Of a stretch of DNA of 64,000 nt, positions 18,432 through 26,615 are shown piece after piece. Position 1 is the stretch's first letter. Each line of letters opens with the position of its first letter. The position numbers and the translations under genes are program-made. The notes under the pieces are model-generated. The model made no database searches. It saw only the letters and a list, made by a program, of their open reading frames with translations, and was not told where the DNA came from. The stretch is taken from contig JAIESW010000067.1 in the NCBI GenBank assembly GCA_019745565.1, positions 1 to 64,000 of the forward strand, written 5' to 3'. The stretch is from Burkholderiales bacterium (GTDB taxonomy: Bacteria > Pseudomonadota > Gammaproteobacteria > Burkholderiales > Ga0077523).

Positions 18432-19268
18432 TCAGACGCGTCGGAGCCAGGCGACGGTCGCTTCTTCCGCTCGGCGCGACCATTCCGCACGGGAGAACGT
18501 GTGATCCGCATCCGCGACGACACAGCGGGCCGGTCGCAGCCGGTCGAGTACCTGATGCCAGGCGTCATCGTCTCTTGCAAGGTCGAGAAACTCGCGCGCC
18601 GTCAGATCGACCTCCGCAGTGATGAGCAGCACCGGTCCGTCGAAGCGTCGCAGACCTTCCAGCATGAGCGATCGATAATCGGTCTGCTCACGGTTCTGCG
18701 CCGGAGTGCGCAGGGAGCGCAGCTTGGCAAGCAGTTCCCCGAGGGCCGCGCGTACGTCGAGGTTGCCGGAGACGAGTTTCGTCCAGAACTCCAGCTGCAT
18801 GAGCCGCGCGGCGTAGTAGTGGCGGACATGGGTCCGTGCCAGCGTCGTCTCCGTGCGTACCCACGGATTCACCAGAATCAGACCGCCGAGCCGCGACGAG
18901 TGCGCGGCGAACATTGCCGCGGCCGAAGCCCCGTCGCACAGTCCCCACAGCACGATCTTCGTCACCGTAGGGCACGCGGTCCGCAGAGCAGAGATGGCGG
19001 CGTCAATGTCATCCCCGATGTCCTCGAAGCTTCGTGTGGTCCCGGTGCTGTCGCCCATGCCGCGCACGTCGAAGCGCAGACAGGGATGGCCTGCCCGGGC
19101 CAGGGCGCGGGCGAGCTCAACGAACTGACGGTGACTTCCGATCCGGTACTGCGGACCGCCGACGACGATGACCACGCCCGGCAACACCGGCGTACCGGCC
19201 GGCTCCGCGAGTACGCCCACCAGCGTCTCGCCGCCGCACTGGAACGTCAAGCCGCGTTCGTCGATCAC
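18432..19268 (-). CDS. Exosortase A system-associated hydrolase 1
   Basis: A 278-residue alpha/beta hydrolase. The nucleophile elbow reads WGLCDGAS, with cysteine in place of serine; the acid and histidine positions appear in ITAEVDLT and DADHTFSR. The oxyanion region is GGPQYRIGSHR, a hallmark of this family. The start is a GTG at 19268 that overlaps the stop of hydrolase 2 (GTGA), which rules out the longer open frame reaching 20003. Family members always travel with exosortase A loci and their ACP; an acyl transfer or ester cleavage role on the glycan is plausible but unproven. Confidence 0.88.
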   Translation of the reverse strand: MIDERGLTFQCGGETLVGVLAEPAGTPVLPGVVIVVGGPQYRIGSHRQFVELARALARAGHPCLRFDVRGMGDSTGTTRSFEDIGDDIDAAISALRTACPTVTKIVLWGLCDGASAAAMFAAHSSRLGGLILVNPWVRTETTLARTHVRHYYAARLMQLEFWTKLVSGNLDVRAALGELLAKLRSLRTPAQNREQTDYRSLMLEGLRRFDGPVLLITAEVDLTAREFLDLARDDDAWHQVLDRLRPARCVVADADHTFSRAEWSRRAEEATVAWLRRV

Positions 19269-20077
19269 GCTGCCACTTCGTTCATGACGGCAGTCGTCGC
19301 ATCGAGGAGGGCTGCGCACTCGGCGATCTCCGCCGTTTGCCAGAAGTGCTCTCCCGCCACGACGTGCCCGGCGGCGCGGACACCGGCGGTGCGCCAGGCA
19401 TCCAGCCGCTGCTGCCCGCCGATGCTCATGGCGGCGATTTCGCCCGTGCCGACTTCGAGCCAGGCCACGCGATCGGGCGCCGGTGCATCGAGCCGTACCT
19501 GCGCCATGCCCGCGGCCAGTGCCGGCGAGATGCGGTAACCGGCGACCTCTACGGTGCTGCCGGTGCGCAGGCGCTCGCGCAGGCTTTCGCCCGCCATGGC
19601 AGCATTGCCCCTGGCGAGCGCTGCCTGCGTGGAACCGATGCGCAGGAACTGGTGCAGGTGCTGCTCTCCGGATGTGACCGGTTGCCAGAAGAGGAAGCGG
19701 GGTGCGAGTGCGAAACGATGAGCGGCGCTCATTGCGAGGAGCGCCCCGGCACGCAGACCCCACAGCCACGGGGCTCCGGGAAAGCGAGTTGCAAGCCAGG
19801 CTGCCCCCGTCTGAACGTCGTCCTCCCAGCGCTCCCACGTCGCGTCCTCGAAGTCCCCGTCGCTGTCGCCGCAACCGCACGGGTCGAGCAGCAGGGCCGC
19901 CCATCCCGCCGCAGCCAGCGTACGCGCACCGAGTGACAGCATGCGACGCGACTTGTTGAGTTCCTCCGCGAACGGAGCCACGCACAGCAGCGCGCCGCGG
20001 CAATCGCCGTCAGGCCGGTGCAGCACACAGAACCGCCGTGCGCCCCGGTCACCCAGATGGAAGACCTCAAGCCGCAC
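19265..20077 (-). CDS. Exosortase A system-associated hydrolase 2
   Basis: A 270-residue alpha/beta hydrolase-fold protein starting at GTG 20077. It shows CVAPFAEELNKSRRM near residue 33 and LLLDPCGCGDSDGDF, both typical of this XrtA-linked family. The nucleophile elbow is LWGLRAGALLA: arginine occupies the place of the catalytic serine, so ordinary hydrolase activity is doubtful. It lies between the acyl carrier protein (10-base gap) and hydrolase 1 (4-base overlap), so the three products are probably made together and act on the same acyl intermediate. Confidence 0.88.
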   Translation of the reverse strand: MRLEVFHLGDRGARRFCVLHRPDGDCRGALLCVAPFAEELNKSRRMLSLGARTLAAAGWAALLLDPCGCGDSDGDFEDATWERWEDDVQTGAAWLATRFPGAPWLWGLRAGALLAMSAAHRFALAPRFLFWQPVTSGEQHLHQFLRIGSTQAALARGNAAMAGESLRERLRTGSTVEVAGYRISPALAAGMAQVRLDAPAPDRVAWLEVGTGEIAAMSIGGQQRLDAWRTAGVRAAGHVVAGEHFWQTAEIAECAALLDATTAVMNEVAA

Positions 20078-20087
20078 GGTGCGAGGC

Positions 20088-20345
20088 TCAGCGGGCGATC
20101 TTCGACTCGACGAAGGTGACGAGGCTGCCGAGCGTCGCGAAGACCGAGCCGTCGATCTCGTCGTCGGCCACGGTGAAGTCGAAGCGCTCCTCCAGGGCCG
20201 TAAGCAGCGTCACCACGGCCATGGAGTCGAGCTCGGGGATCGCACCCAGGAGAGGCGTCGAATCGCGGAACGCGGCCGCCCGCCCCTTGAGGCTCAGGGT
20301 CCGATCGAGTATCTCCACCACGTCTTCCTTTGCAGCCACCAGCAT
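20088..20345 (-). CDS. Acyl carrier protein of the XrtA locus
   Basis: An 85-residue acyl carrier protein. The phosphopantetheine attachment serine is Ser41 in the motif ELDSMAVV; the surrounding four-helix pattern (EDVVEILDRTL, LLTALEERFDF, TLGSLVTFVE) is standard. The purine stretch GGGAGA directly abuts the ATG at 20345, so translation may in fact begin at the GTG two codons later (20339), for which the spacing is ideal. First gene of the leftward operon. No acyl-ACP ligase or decarboxylase, which often accompany it in XrtA loci, is seen in the window. Confidence 0.87.
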   Translation of the reverse strand: MLVAAKEDVVEILDRTLSLKGRAAAFRDSTPLLGAIPELDSMAVVTLLTALEERFDFTVADDEIDGSVFATLGSLVTFVESKIAR

Positions 20346-20482
20346 TCTCCCTGGATCGCGCCGCCACCGCGATGCGCGACCCGACCGATTATGATTCCGC
20401 CGCTCGCCGAATCCGGTGCCGAAAAGGCACGTCCCGTGCTCGAGCGCCCCATCCTTCCCAGATTCCGAACGTTCCGACCGGC
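20346..20482. promoter_or_regulatory. Divergent intergenic region between the ACP operon and the glycosyltransferase operon
   Basis: 137 bases separate two divergent gene starts, so at least one promoter per direction is expected here. The only AT-rich core is at 20388-20395, which reads TATGAT on the plus strand and CATAAT on the minus strand, usable as a -10 element either way. No convincing -35 hexamer or sigma-54 -24/-12 pair is visible at the right spacing. The promoter assignment is therefore by position. Confidence 0.35.
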
Positions 20483-21751
20483 ATGACCGAACCGCGGCGG
20501 GTGCTGATGATCGCCTATCACTTCCCACCCGTGCAAGGAAGCAGCGGCGTCCAGCGCACCCTGCGATTCGCGCGCTGGCTGCCGCAGTTCGGGTGGCAGC
20601 CCGTGGTGCTCACCGTGCACCAGCGCGCCTATGAGCGCGTAGTGGACGACCCGGGCAACGCCGTGCCGCTGGGCCTGGAGGTCCACCGCGCACAGGCGTT
20701 CGATGCCGCACGGCATTTCGCCGTGAGCGGCCGGTATCCCCGTGCGCTGGCGTTGCCCGACCGATGGAGTTCGTGGTGGCTCGGAGCCGTGCCGGCGGGC
20801 CTGGCGCTGGCGCGCCGCCTGCGGCCGCACGCCATCTGGAGCACGTATCCGATCGCAACCGCTCACCGCATCGGCGCGACGCTCCAGCGGTGGACCGGGC
20901 TGCCCTGGGTCGCCGACTTCCGCGACCCGATGGCGCAGGACGGCTACCCCCCCGATCCGCGCACGTGGCGCAGCTTCCGTCGCGTCGAGGATCTCGTCTT
21001 CGCGCGGGCGAGCGCCTGCGTCTTCACCACACCCTCGTCTGCCGCGATGTACCGCGCGCGGTATCCGGAGCGTGCCGATCGCATCCGCATCATCGAGAAC
21101 GGGTACGACGAAGAAGCGTTCGCGGGCCTGGCATCGCGCGAACCGATGCCCACCGGCACCGGGCCGGTCACCTTGCTGCACTCCGGATTGGTGTACCCGG
21201 ACGAGCGCAATCCGAGGCCGCTGCTGGAGGCGCTCGGCCAGCTGGTCCGAGCGGGCCGCGTCAGTCCGGCGGACCTGCGTTTGCGGTTCCGCGCGCCCGG
21301 CAGTGCCGAGGCGCTCCGGGCCGCCGCCGCCTCGGCCGGAGTCCTCGACATGGTGGAGATCGCGCCGCCGGTGGGTTATCGCGAAGCCCTCCAGGAGATG
21401 CTGCTCGCGGACGCTCTGCTGGTCCTGCAGGGCGCCAACTGCAACGAGCAGATTCCCGCGAAGCTGTACGAGTACCTGCGCGCGGGACGACCGATCCTCG
21501 GCCTTGCGGACCCGCGCGGCGACACGGGGAGGGTGCTGGCAGCGGCCGGTGTGCGGCATCTGGCGCCACTCGAATCGGTCGCAGCGATCGCCGACACGCT
21601 GCCGCGGTTCCTCGAGGCCTTGCGTTGGGACGAGTTGCCGAAACCCGACGGCGAAACCCAACATGCATCGCGGCGGGAACGCGCGGCCGAACTCGCCGCC
21701 GTGCTGGACGGGGTGGCCGGCGCATCGCGTCGGCTCCCGGTTCGGCCATGA
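20483..21751 (+). CDS. Family 4 glycosyltransferase
   Basis: A 422-residue GT-B glycosyltransferase. It opens with VLMIAYHFPPVQGSSGVQRT, the N-terminal nucleotide-free half typical of GT4 enzymes of O-antigen loci. The middle has WVADFRDPMAQD and the C-terminal half has IIENGYDEEAF and the donor-site segment IPAKLYEYLRAGRPIL. It would add a sugar from a nucleotide donor to the lipid-linked glycan at the cytoplasmic face. The ATG at 20483 is chosen over an open extension to 20330 because it directly precedes the conserved core. Its stop overlaps the next start (ATGA). Confidence 0.85.
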   Translation: MTEPRRVLMIAYHFPPVQGSSGVQRTLRFARWLPQFGWQPVVLTVHQRAYERVVDDPGNAVPLGLEVHRAQAFDAARHFAVSGRYPRALALPDRWSSWWLGAVPAGLALARRLRPHAIWSTYPIATAHRIGATLQRWTGLPWVADFRDPMAQDGYPPDPRTWRSFRRVEDLVFARASACVFTTPSSAAMYRARYPERADRIRIIENGYDEEAFAGLASREPMPTGTGPVTLLHSGLVYPDERNPRPLLEALGQLVRAGRVSPADLRLRFRAPGSAEALRAAAASAGVLDMVEIAPPVGYREALQEMLLADALLVLQGANCNEQIPAKLYEYLRAGRPILGLADPRGDTGRVLAAAGVRHLAPLESVAAIADTLPRFLEALRWDELPKPDGETQHASRRERAAELAAVLDGVAGASRRLPVRP

Positions 21752-22821
21752 TCGGGTTTCGAGTCGTCGACAGTCTCGATGCCGTCGGCGAGGCGCTGGA
21801 TCGACCGGAGGCGTTTTCGGGTGCGGAGTTCTTCCAGACCCTGCCCTGGTTCCGGAACCTTGCCGCCACGGCCTCGACGCCCGGCGACCGCATGCGCGTG
21901 GTGCTCGCCGAGGATTCGACCCGGGGCGTGGTCGCATGCCTGCCATTGCTGGCATCCACCGTCAGACGCTATGGCCTGCGCGAGCGTCGCCTCGTGGCCC
22001 TCGCCAATTTCTACAGTCCGTTGTTCGGGCCCGTTGTTCACGCGAACAGTCGCGCCGACGGGCTCGCGATGGCGAACGGCTTGGCCGCCTTGGGGGCCGA
22101 ACTGGCCGCGATCGACCGCATCGACATGCACCCGCTCGACACCGCGGCCGCGTTCTACGCCCAGGCGCAGACCGCCCTCGGCGCGGCGGGATTCCAGGTG
22201 GACACCTACCACTGTTTCGGCAACTGGTTCGCGGGTGTCGAAGGTGTCGATTTCGATCGATATCTGGCCGCACGCCCCTCGAGACTGCGCAACACCCTGC
22301 AGCGCGCGGAGCGGCGCCTCGCCCGCGAAGCGCGTGGACAGATCGAGATCGTCGTCGAACCGGGTGCGCGATTGGAAACCGCGCTGGCCGAGTATGACGC
22401 CGTCTATGCGGCAAGCTGGAAGCGGCCGGAGCCGTATCCGGAGTTCATGCCGGGGCTGTGCCGGATGGCCGCGGCCCACGGCTGGCTGCGCCTCGGTGTG
22501 CTGCGCATCGACGGACGGCCTGCCGCCGCGCAGGTCTGGCTGGTGAAGGACGGCAAGGCATCGATTTTCAAGCTCGCATACGACGGCGCGTTCGAGCGGC
22601 TTTCGCCGGGTACCATCCTCACTGCCGCGCTGATGCGCCACGTGCTCGACGTGGATCGCGTGGTCGAGATCGACTACCTGATGGGCGATGAGCCCTACAA
22701 GCGCGACTGGATGGCCGAACGGCGCGAACGGCGCGGGTTGATCGGTTTCAATCGCCGGACGCTCGCCGGCCGCCTCGCGGCCGTGCCGCATTTCGTCGGT
22801 CGTCGCCTGCGGGGGCGCTGA
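21748..22821 (+). CDS. FemAB-like / GNAT acyltransferase of XrtA loci
   Basis: A 357-residue protein of the FemAB/CelD-like acetyltransferase fold (Acetyltransf_6). The N terminus AEFFQTLPWFRNLA and the C-terminal acceptor region RLGVLRIDGRPAAAQVWLV, FKLAYDGAFERLSPGTIL and DYLMGDEPYKRDW are typical. These enzymes transfer an aminoacyl or acyl group to an amine. With an ACP and two hydrolases nearby, acylation of an amino sugar is a reasonable guess. The start at 21748 overlaps the stop of the glycosyltransferase; the long open frame upstream runs through that gene in another frame and is ignored. Confidence 0.83.
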   Translation: MIGFRVVDSLDAVGEALDRPEAFSGAEFFQTLPWFRNLAATASTPGDRMRVVLAEDSTRGVVACLPLLASTVRRYGLRERRLVALANFYSPLFGPVVHANSRADGLAMANGLAALGAELAAIDRIDMHPLDTAAAFYAQAQTALGAAGFQVDTYHCFGNWFAGVEGVDFDRYLAARPSRLRNTLQRAERRLAREARGQIEIVVEPGARLETALAEYDAVYAASWKRPEPYPEFMPGLCRMAAAHGWLRLGVLRIDGRPAAAQVWLVKDGKASIFKLAYDGAFERLSPGTILTAALMRHVLDVDRVVEIDYLMGDEPYKRDWMAERRERRGLIGFNRRTLAGRLAAVPHFVGRRLRGR

Positions 22822-23119
22822 AGGTCGTTGCCGTGCCGGTTGCCTCGCGTCCGGATTGTCGAGTTTCTTTACGCTGAATGTCGTTCCCGGCAGACGGACG
22901 ACCCCCGGCAACGGCGCCTGACCCCGGTCGGTGCGCAAGGTGGGCTGGTTCGACTACACTTCCGGCCGCCCGGCCGGGGTGGCGGCCAGGGATGCGCGCT
23001 GGGCTGGCTCGGACATTGCGGGCGTCGCGCCATCATCGGTAGCGTCTCTGCCCCGCCCGGCAGCCTTCCCCGTCGCGTTTCGCGCCCCCGTACCGCATGG
23101 CTTTTCCCGGCACCTCTTC
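22822..23119. other. Intergenic region before the second glycosyltransferase gene
   Basis: 298 bases without a supported gene; it interrupts an otherwise tightly overlapped run of plus-strand genes. A GC-rich inverted segment occurs around 22961-22985. A stretch at 22829-22844 resembles a sigma-54 promoter at the -12 element (TTGC) but lacks the GG of the -24 element. It could hold an internal promoter, but nothing decisive is visible. Confidence 0.3.
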
Positions 23120-24349
23120 ATGACACCCGTACGGTGCCTGCTCATCGCGAACATCTTCGCGCCCATTCACGGTGGGTCCGCCGTCGTATACGAGCACCTG
23201 TGCCGCTATTCGCCGCCAGGAGCGATTCGAGTGCTCGCACCCTGGCGGCACTACCTCTCCGGGCAGGAGATCGAAGGCTGGCGCGCACACGACGAGACGG
23301 CGACGTACCCGATCAGCCGCGTGGAACTGCTGCGCCCGCTCGCGCGCGAAGGCGGCTCGAGCCTGTTGCGCTCGGGCTGGGGCTTCCTCACCGAGGACCT
23401 GCCGCTCAAGCTGCGCGTCCTGCGTGAGGTGCAGCGCATCGTGCGCGAGCACGGTATCAACGTGATCTGCGTCGGCGAGCTCAACTCGGGGAGCTGGATC
23501 GGGGTGGCGGCGCGCAGGCTCTGGGGCTGTCGCATGGTGAGCTACATCCACGGCGAGGAAGTGACCGCGCAGACGTCGTACCGACTGTACGGCCGCAACC
23601 GCCGCCGCTATCTGCAGGCCGCCGACGCCGTCGTGGCCGTGAGCGATTTCACGCGGCGCGCCCTGCTCGAACTGATGGGCGTTCCGCCGGGCAAGATCGA
23701 ACTCATCCACAACGGTGTCGATACGCAGCGCTTCTCGCCGGGGCCGCGCAACGACGCGCTGCTCGAGCGCCTCGGCGTCCGGGGTCGGCGCGTGATCTTG
23801 AGCGTCGGCCGTCTCGTGCCGCGCAAGGGCATGGACAAGCTGATCGAAGCGCTGCCCCGCATCCGGCGCGCGGTCCCGGACGTCATGCTCCTGATCGTGG
23901 GCGAGGGCGACTACCGCGAGGAACTGCAGCGGCTGATCGACGCCAACGCGGTGCAGGACAACGCCGTTCTCGTGGGCAAGGTCTCCCACGACGAACTGGT
24001 GGAGCTGTACCGGTCGTGCGATTTTTTCGCGATGCCCAACCGCCACATGCCGGATGGCGACACCGAGGGCTTCGGGCTCGTGTTTCTCGAAGCCAACGCC
24101 TGTGGGAAAGCGGTCATCGGCGGCCGTGCCGGCGGCGCGGTGGAGGCCGTGCGCGACGGGGAGAACGGGTTGCTGGTGGACGGCGCGGCACCGCACGAGA
24201 TCGCCGACGCCGCGATCCGGTTGCTCACGGACGACGCGCTGCGCAAGCGCATGGAAGCGCGCGCCATCGAGATCGCGACGGCCTCGAGCTGCCGGGTGCG
24301 CGCAGCCCAGTTCCACGCGCTCTGCCAGCGGCTGGTCCGCAAGAGCTGA
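23120..24349 (+). CDS. Family 4 glycosyltransferase
   Basis: A 409-residue GT-B enzyme. The N-terminal motif is LLIANIFAPIHGGSAVVYEHL; the C-terminal donor domain has LIHNGVDTQRFSPG, ILSVGRLVPRKGMDKLIEAL and the EGFGLVFLEANACGKAVIGG segment with the EX7E acid pair. This is a retaining GT4 fold, close in pattern to mannosyl- and glucosyltransferases of exopolysaccharide loci. The open frame starts at 22931, but the ATG at 23120 places the first beta-strand correctly. It is separated from the FemAB gene by 298 bases and followed after 5 bases by another GT4 gene. Confidence 0.87.
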   Translation: MTPVRCLLIANIFAPIHGGSAVVYEHLCRYSPPGAIRVLAPWRHYLSGQEIEGWRAHDETATYPISRVELLRPLAREGGSSLLRSGWGFLTEDLPLKLRVLREVQRIVREHGINVICVGELNSGSWIGVAARRLWGCRMVSYIHGEEVTAQTSYRLYGRNRRRYLQAADAVVAVSDFTRRALLELMGVPPGKIELIHNGVDTQRFSPGPRNDALLERLGVRGRRVILSVGRLVPRKGMDKLIEALPRIRRAVPDVMLLIVGEGDYREELQRLIDANAVQDNAVLVGKVSHDELVELYRSCDFFAMPNRHMPDGDTEGFGLVFLEANACGKAVIGGRAGGAVEAVRDGENGLLVDGAAPHEIADAAIRLLTDDALRKRMEARAIEIATASSCRVRAAQFHALCQRLVRKS

Positions 24350-24354
24350 ACGCG

Positions 24355-25761
24355 ATGACCGGGAAGACGAAGACGCTGCTGGTCGTGGCGGGCGAGTTCC
24401 CGCCGCTCAAGACCATCGGACGCATCCGTACGGTCAAGTTCGTCGACCACCTCCGCGCCCACGGCTGGCGCAGCGTGGTCGTCGCTGCGGCGCCGACGGG
24501 GCGGGAGCCGAACTTCGATCCGTCGCTGGCGCGGGAGATCCCGGGTGACACCGAGGTGGTGCGCGTGCCTCTGGTCGACTACGAAGAGCGCATCGCTCTC
24601 GCCGCCAAGCGGATGCTCGGGCGTGGCGGAACCGCGACGCCGGCTGCCGTGGCGGCGAGTGCCGGACCCCCGAAGACAGTCAGCGCCGGGGGTGGTACGC
24701 CGCCGGGCGGCGCGCTCGATCGTGCCCATGACCTCGTGCGGCACGTGCTCAAGCACTACGTCCATGTTCCGGACAACTATCGCGGCTGGGCCCGGCTCGC
24801 GCAGCGCGAATGCGAACGGATCTGCGCGACCAGGCACATCGACGCGATCTACACGACGCTGCCGCCGTTCAGCAGCGCGCTCGTGGGCTACAACCTCCGG
24901 CGCAGTACCGGACTGCCCTGGATCGTCGACTACCGCGATCTCTGGTACGGCGACGTCCTGCGCGAATGGCTGCCGGCCTGGCGCACCCGGCTGGAACTCG
25001 GCATGGAGCGGCGGCTCCTGCGTCGCGCCGACGTGATCGTCACGGTGTCGGAACCCAAGACCGCCTACATGCAGAAGCTGCATCCCGGGCTGAACGCACG
25101 ATGGGACACGTTCACCAACGGCTTCGACGTCGAGACCTATCGCGACCTCGCTCGCACGCGCCCCTTCGACCCCGGTGTGATCGAGTTCGTGTACACGGGC
25201 CGCCTCTTCAAGAACCGCCGCGGCTACGCCTTCGCCGAGGCCCTGGGCCGGATCGCGCGACGCGACCGCAACCTCGTGGCTCCGGTGCGGGTCCGCATCG
25301 TCGGCGGCGTGAGCCCGGAGATCCGGACCCGCTACGACGAGATCCTGCGCGAATACGACATCGCGGCACATTTCCGTTTCGAAGGGGACGTCAACCAAAG
25401 CGCCGCGCTCGACGCCCAGGTCAACTGCGACTACCTGCTCCTGATCGTCGACACGGGCGAGACCTCCGACGGCGTCATCCCGGGCAAGCTGTTCGAGTAC
25501 ATTGCCGCCCGCCGCCCCATCTTCGCGCTGTGCGACCCCGGCGTCACGCAGCAGATCCTCGAACGCTCCCGCGCCGGCGTCGTCATCCCGGCCGAGGACG
25601 TCGACGGCGTGGAGCGCGCCCTGCTCGAGGTGTTGCGCACCCCGGTGCCGCAGTCGGTGCAACTCGACGAGGACTATCTCGCCCAGTTCGACCGCAAGGC
25701 GATCGCCGCGCGCTTTGCCGGCCTGCTCGACGAGGTCGCGGCCCGGCTGCCGGCGCGCTGA
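24355..25761 (+). CDS. Family 4 glycosyltransferase
   Basis: A 468-residue GT-B enzyme. It begins LLVVAGEFPPLKTIGRIRT and contains TTLPPFSSALVGYNL, WIVDYRDLWYGD, VTVSEPKTAYMQ and a donor-site segment VIPGKLFEYIAARRPIFAL. The pattern matches the same subgroup as the product of 20483-21751, suggesting two related transferases acting in sequence. A low-complexity Ala/Gly/Pro linker at about residues 97-122 separates parts of the N-terminal domain. It begins 5 bases after the preceding gene and its stop shares one base with the next start (TGATG). Confidence 0.86.
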   Translation: MTGKTKTLLVVAGEFPPLKTIGRIRTVKFVDHLRAHGWRSVVVAAAPTGREPNFDPSLAREIPGDTEVVRVPLVDYEERIALAAKRMLGRGGTATPAAVAASAGPPKTVSAGGGTPPGGALDRAHDLVRHVLKHYVHVPDNYRGWARLAQRECERICATRHIDAIYTTLPPFSSALVGYNLRRSTGLPWIVDYRDLWYGDVLREWLPAWRTRLELGMERRLLRRADVIVTVSEPKTAYMQKLHPGLNARWDTFTNGFDVETYRDLARTRPFDPGVIEFVYTGRLFKNRRGYAFAEALGRIARRDRNLVAPVRVRIVGGVSPEIRTRYDEILREYDIAAHFRFEGDVNQSAALDAQVNCDYLLLIVDTGETSDGVIPGKLFEYIAARRPIFALCDPGVTQQILERSRAGVVIPAEDVDGVERALLEVLRTPVPQSVQLDEDYLAQFDRKAIAARFAGLLDEVAARLPAR

Positions 25762-26615
25762 TGTCGATGATCCGGGATGCACGTCAGAGGCTGAAGGCCT
25801 TCGTCGTGAAGAGCTTCTTCACTTACGACGCCGCAGCGTTCGTGCAGGCCGTGCGCCGGCTCGGCATCGAACCGGGTGACACGCTGATGGTGCATTCGGC
25901 CTGGAATGCCTCGAACGGTTTCGACGGCAAGATTGCCGACATGGTCGCGGCCCTCAAGGACGCCGTGGGTCCGGAGGGGCTGCTGGTCATGCCGTCACTC
26001 ACCTACCAGAACGAGAGCTCGGGCGACTTCCTTGCACGCGACGTGCCGATGAACGTGCGTCGCAGCCCGTCGATGATGGGCATGCTGAGCGAGGTGTTCC
26101 GGCGCGGCGCCGGCACCGCCCGCAGCCTGAGCCCCACCCATCCGTTGCTGGCATGGGGCCGTGACGCCGAGGCGTTTCTCGCCGGACACGAGCGGGCGGA
26201 GGTGCCCTTCGGGGAAGCCTCGCCGTTCGAACGGTTGCGGGTTCGCGATGCCCGCATCCTCGCGATCGACGTACCGTTCTCCACCATCACTTTCACCCAC
26301 TACATCGAGGACATGATCGCTCCCAGCCTGCCGTTTCCCCTGTACGAAGCCGACGTGCGCTTCGGGCGCGTGATCGATCACCAGGGGCGCGAGCACCGCG
26401 TGCCGGTCAGGGTCATCAGCCGCGAAGCCAATGCGTTGCGGCGGGAACATCGCTACGTCGAACGCCTCGATGCGGCGGGTGCACTGCGTCGGGCTCGCAT
26501 CGGCAACACGCGGCTGCTGGCGGTGCGTTGCGCCGACATGGTGGCTTGCGCGCGGGCGATGATCGCCGAGGGGAGCGGTTTCTTCGATGCACCTGCCCGG
26601 GAGGCAGCGGCATGA
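25761..26615 (+). CDS. AAC(3)-family N-acyltransferase
   Basis: A 284-residue protein of the aminoglycoside 3-N-acetyltransferase fold. Typical marks are GDTLMVHSAW near residue 38, LLVMPSLTYQN, and the active-site region RSLSPTHPLLAWG with its histidine. In polysaccharide loci, members of this family usually N-acylate amino sugars; a drug-resistance role is unlikely here given the context between a glycosyltransferase and a sugar-active protein. Start ATG overlaps the upstream stop by one base and the stop overlaps the next ATG (ATGA). Confidence 0.83.
   Translation: MSMIRDARQRLKAFVVKSFFTYDAAAFVQAVRRLGIEPGDTLMVHSAWNASNGFDGKIADMVAALKDAVGPEGLLVMPSLTYQNESSGDFLARDVPMNVRRSPSMMGMLSEVFRRGAGTARSLSPTHPLLAWGRDAEAFLAGHERAEVPFGEASPFERLRVRDARILAIDVPFSTITFTHYIEDMIAPSLPFPLYEADVRFGRVIDHQGREHRVPVRVISREANALRREHRYVERLDAAGALRRARIGNTRLLAVRCADMVACARAMIAEGSGFFDAPAREAAA

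Noticed and set aside
17499..19538. 679-codon plus-strand open frame
   Set aside because: Antisense to the ligase fusion and both hydrolase genes; no recognisable motif.
22829..22844. Possible sigma-54 promoter
   Set aside because: The -12 TTGC is present, but the invariant GG of the -24 element is missing.
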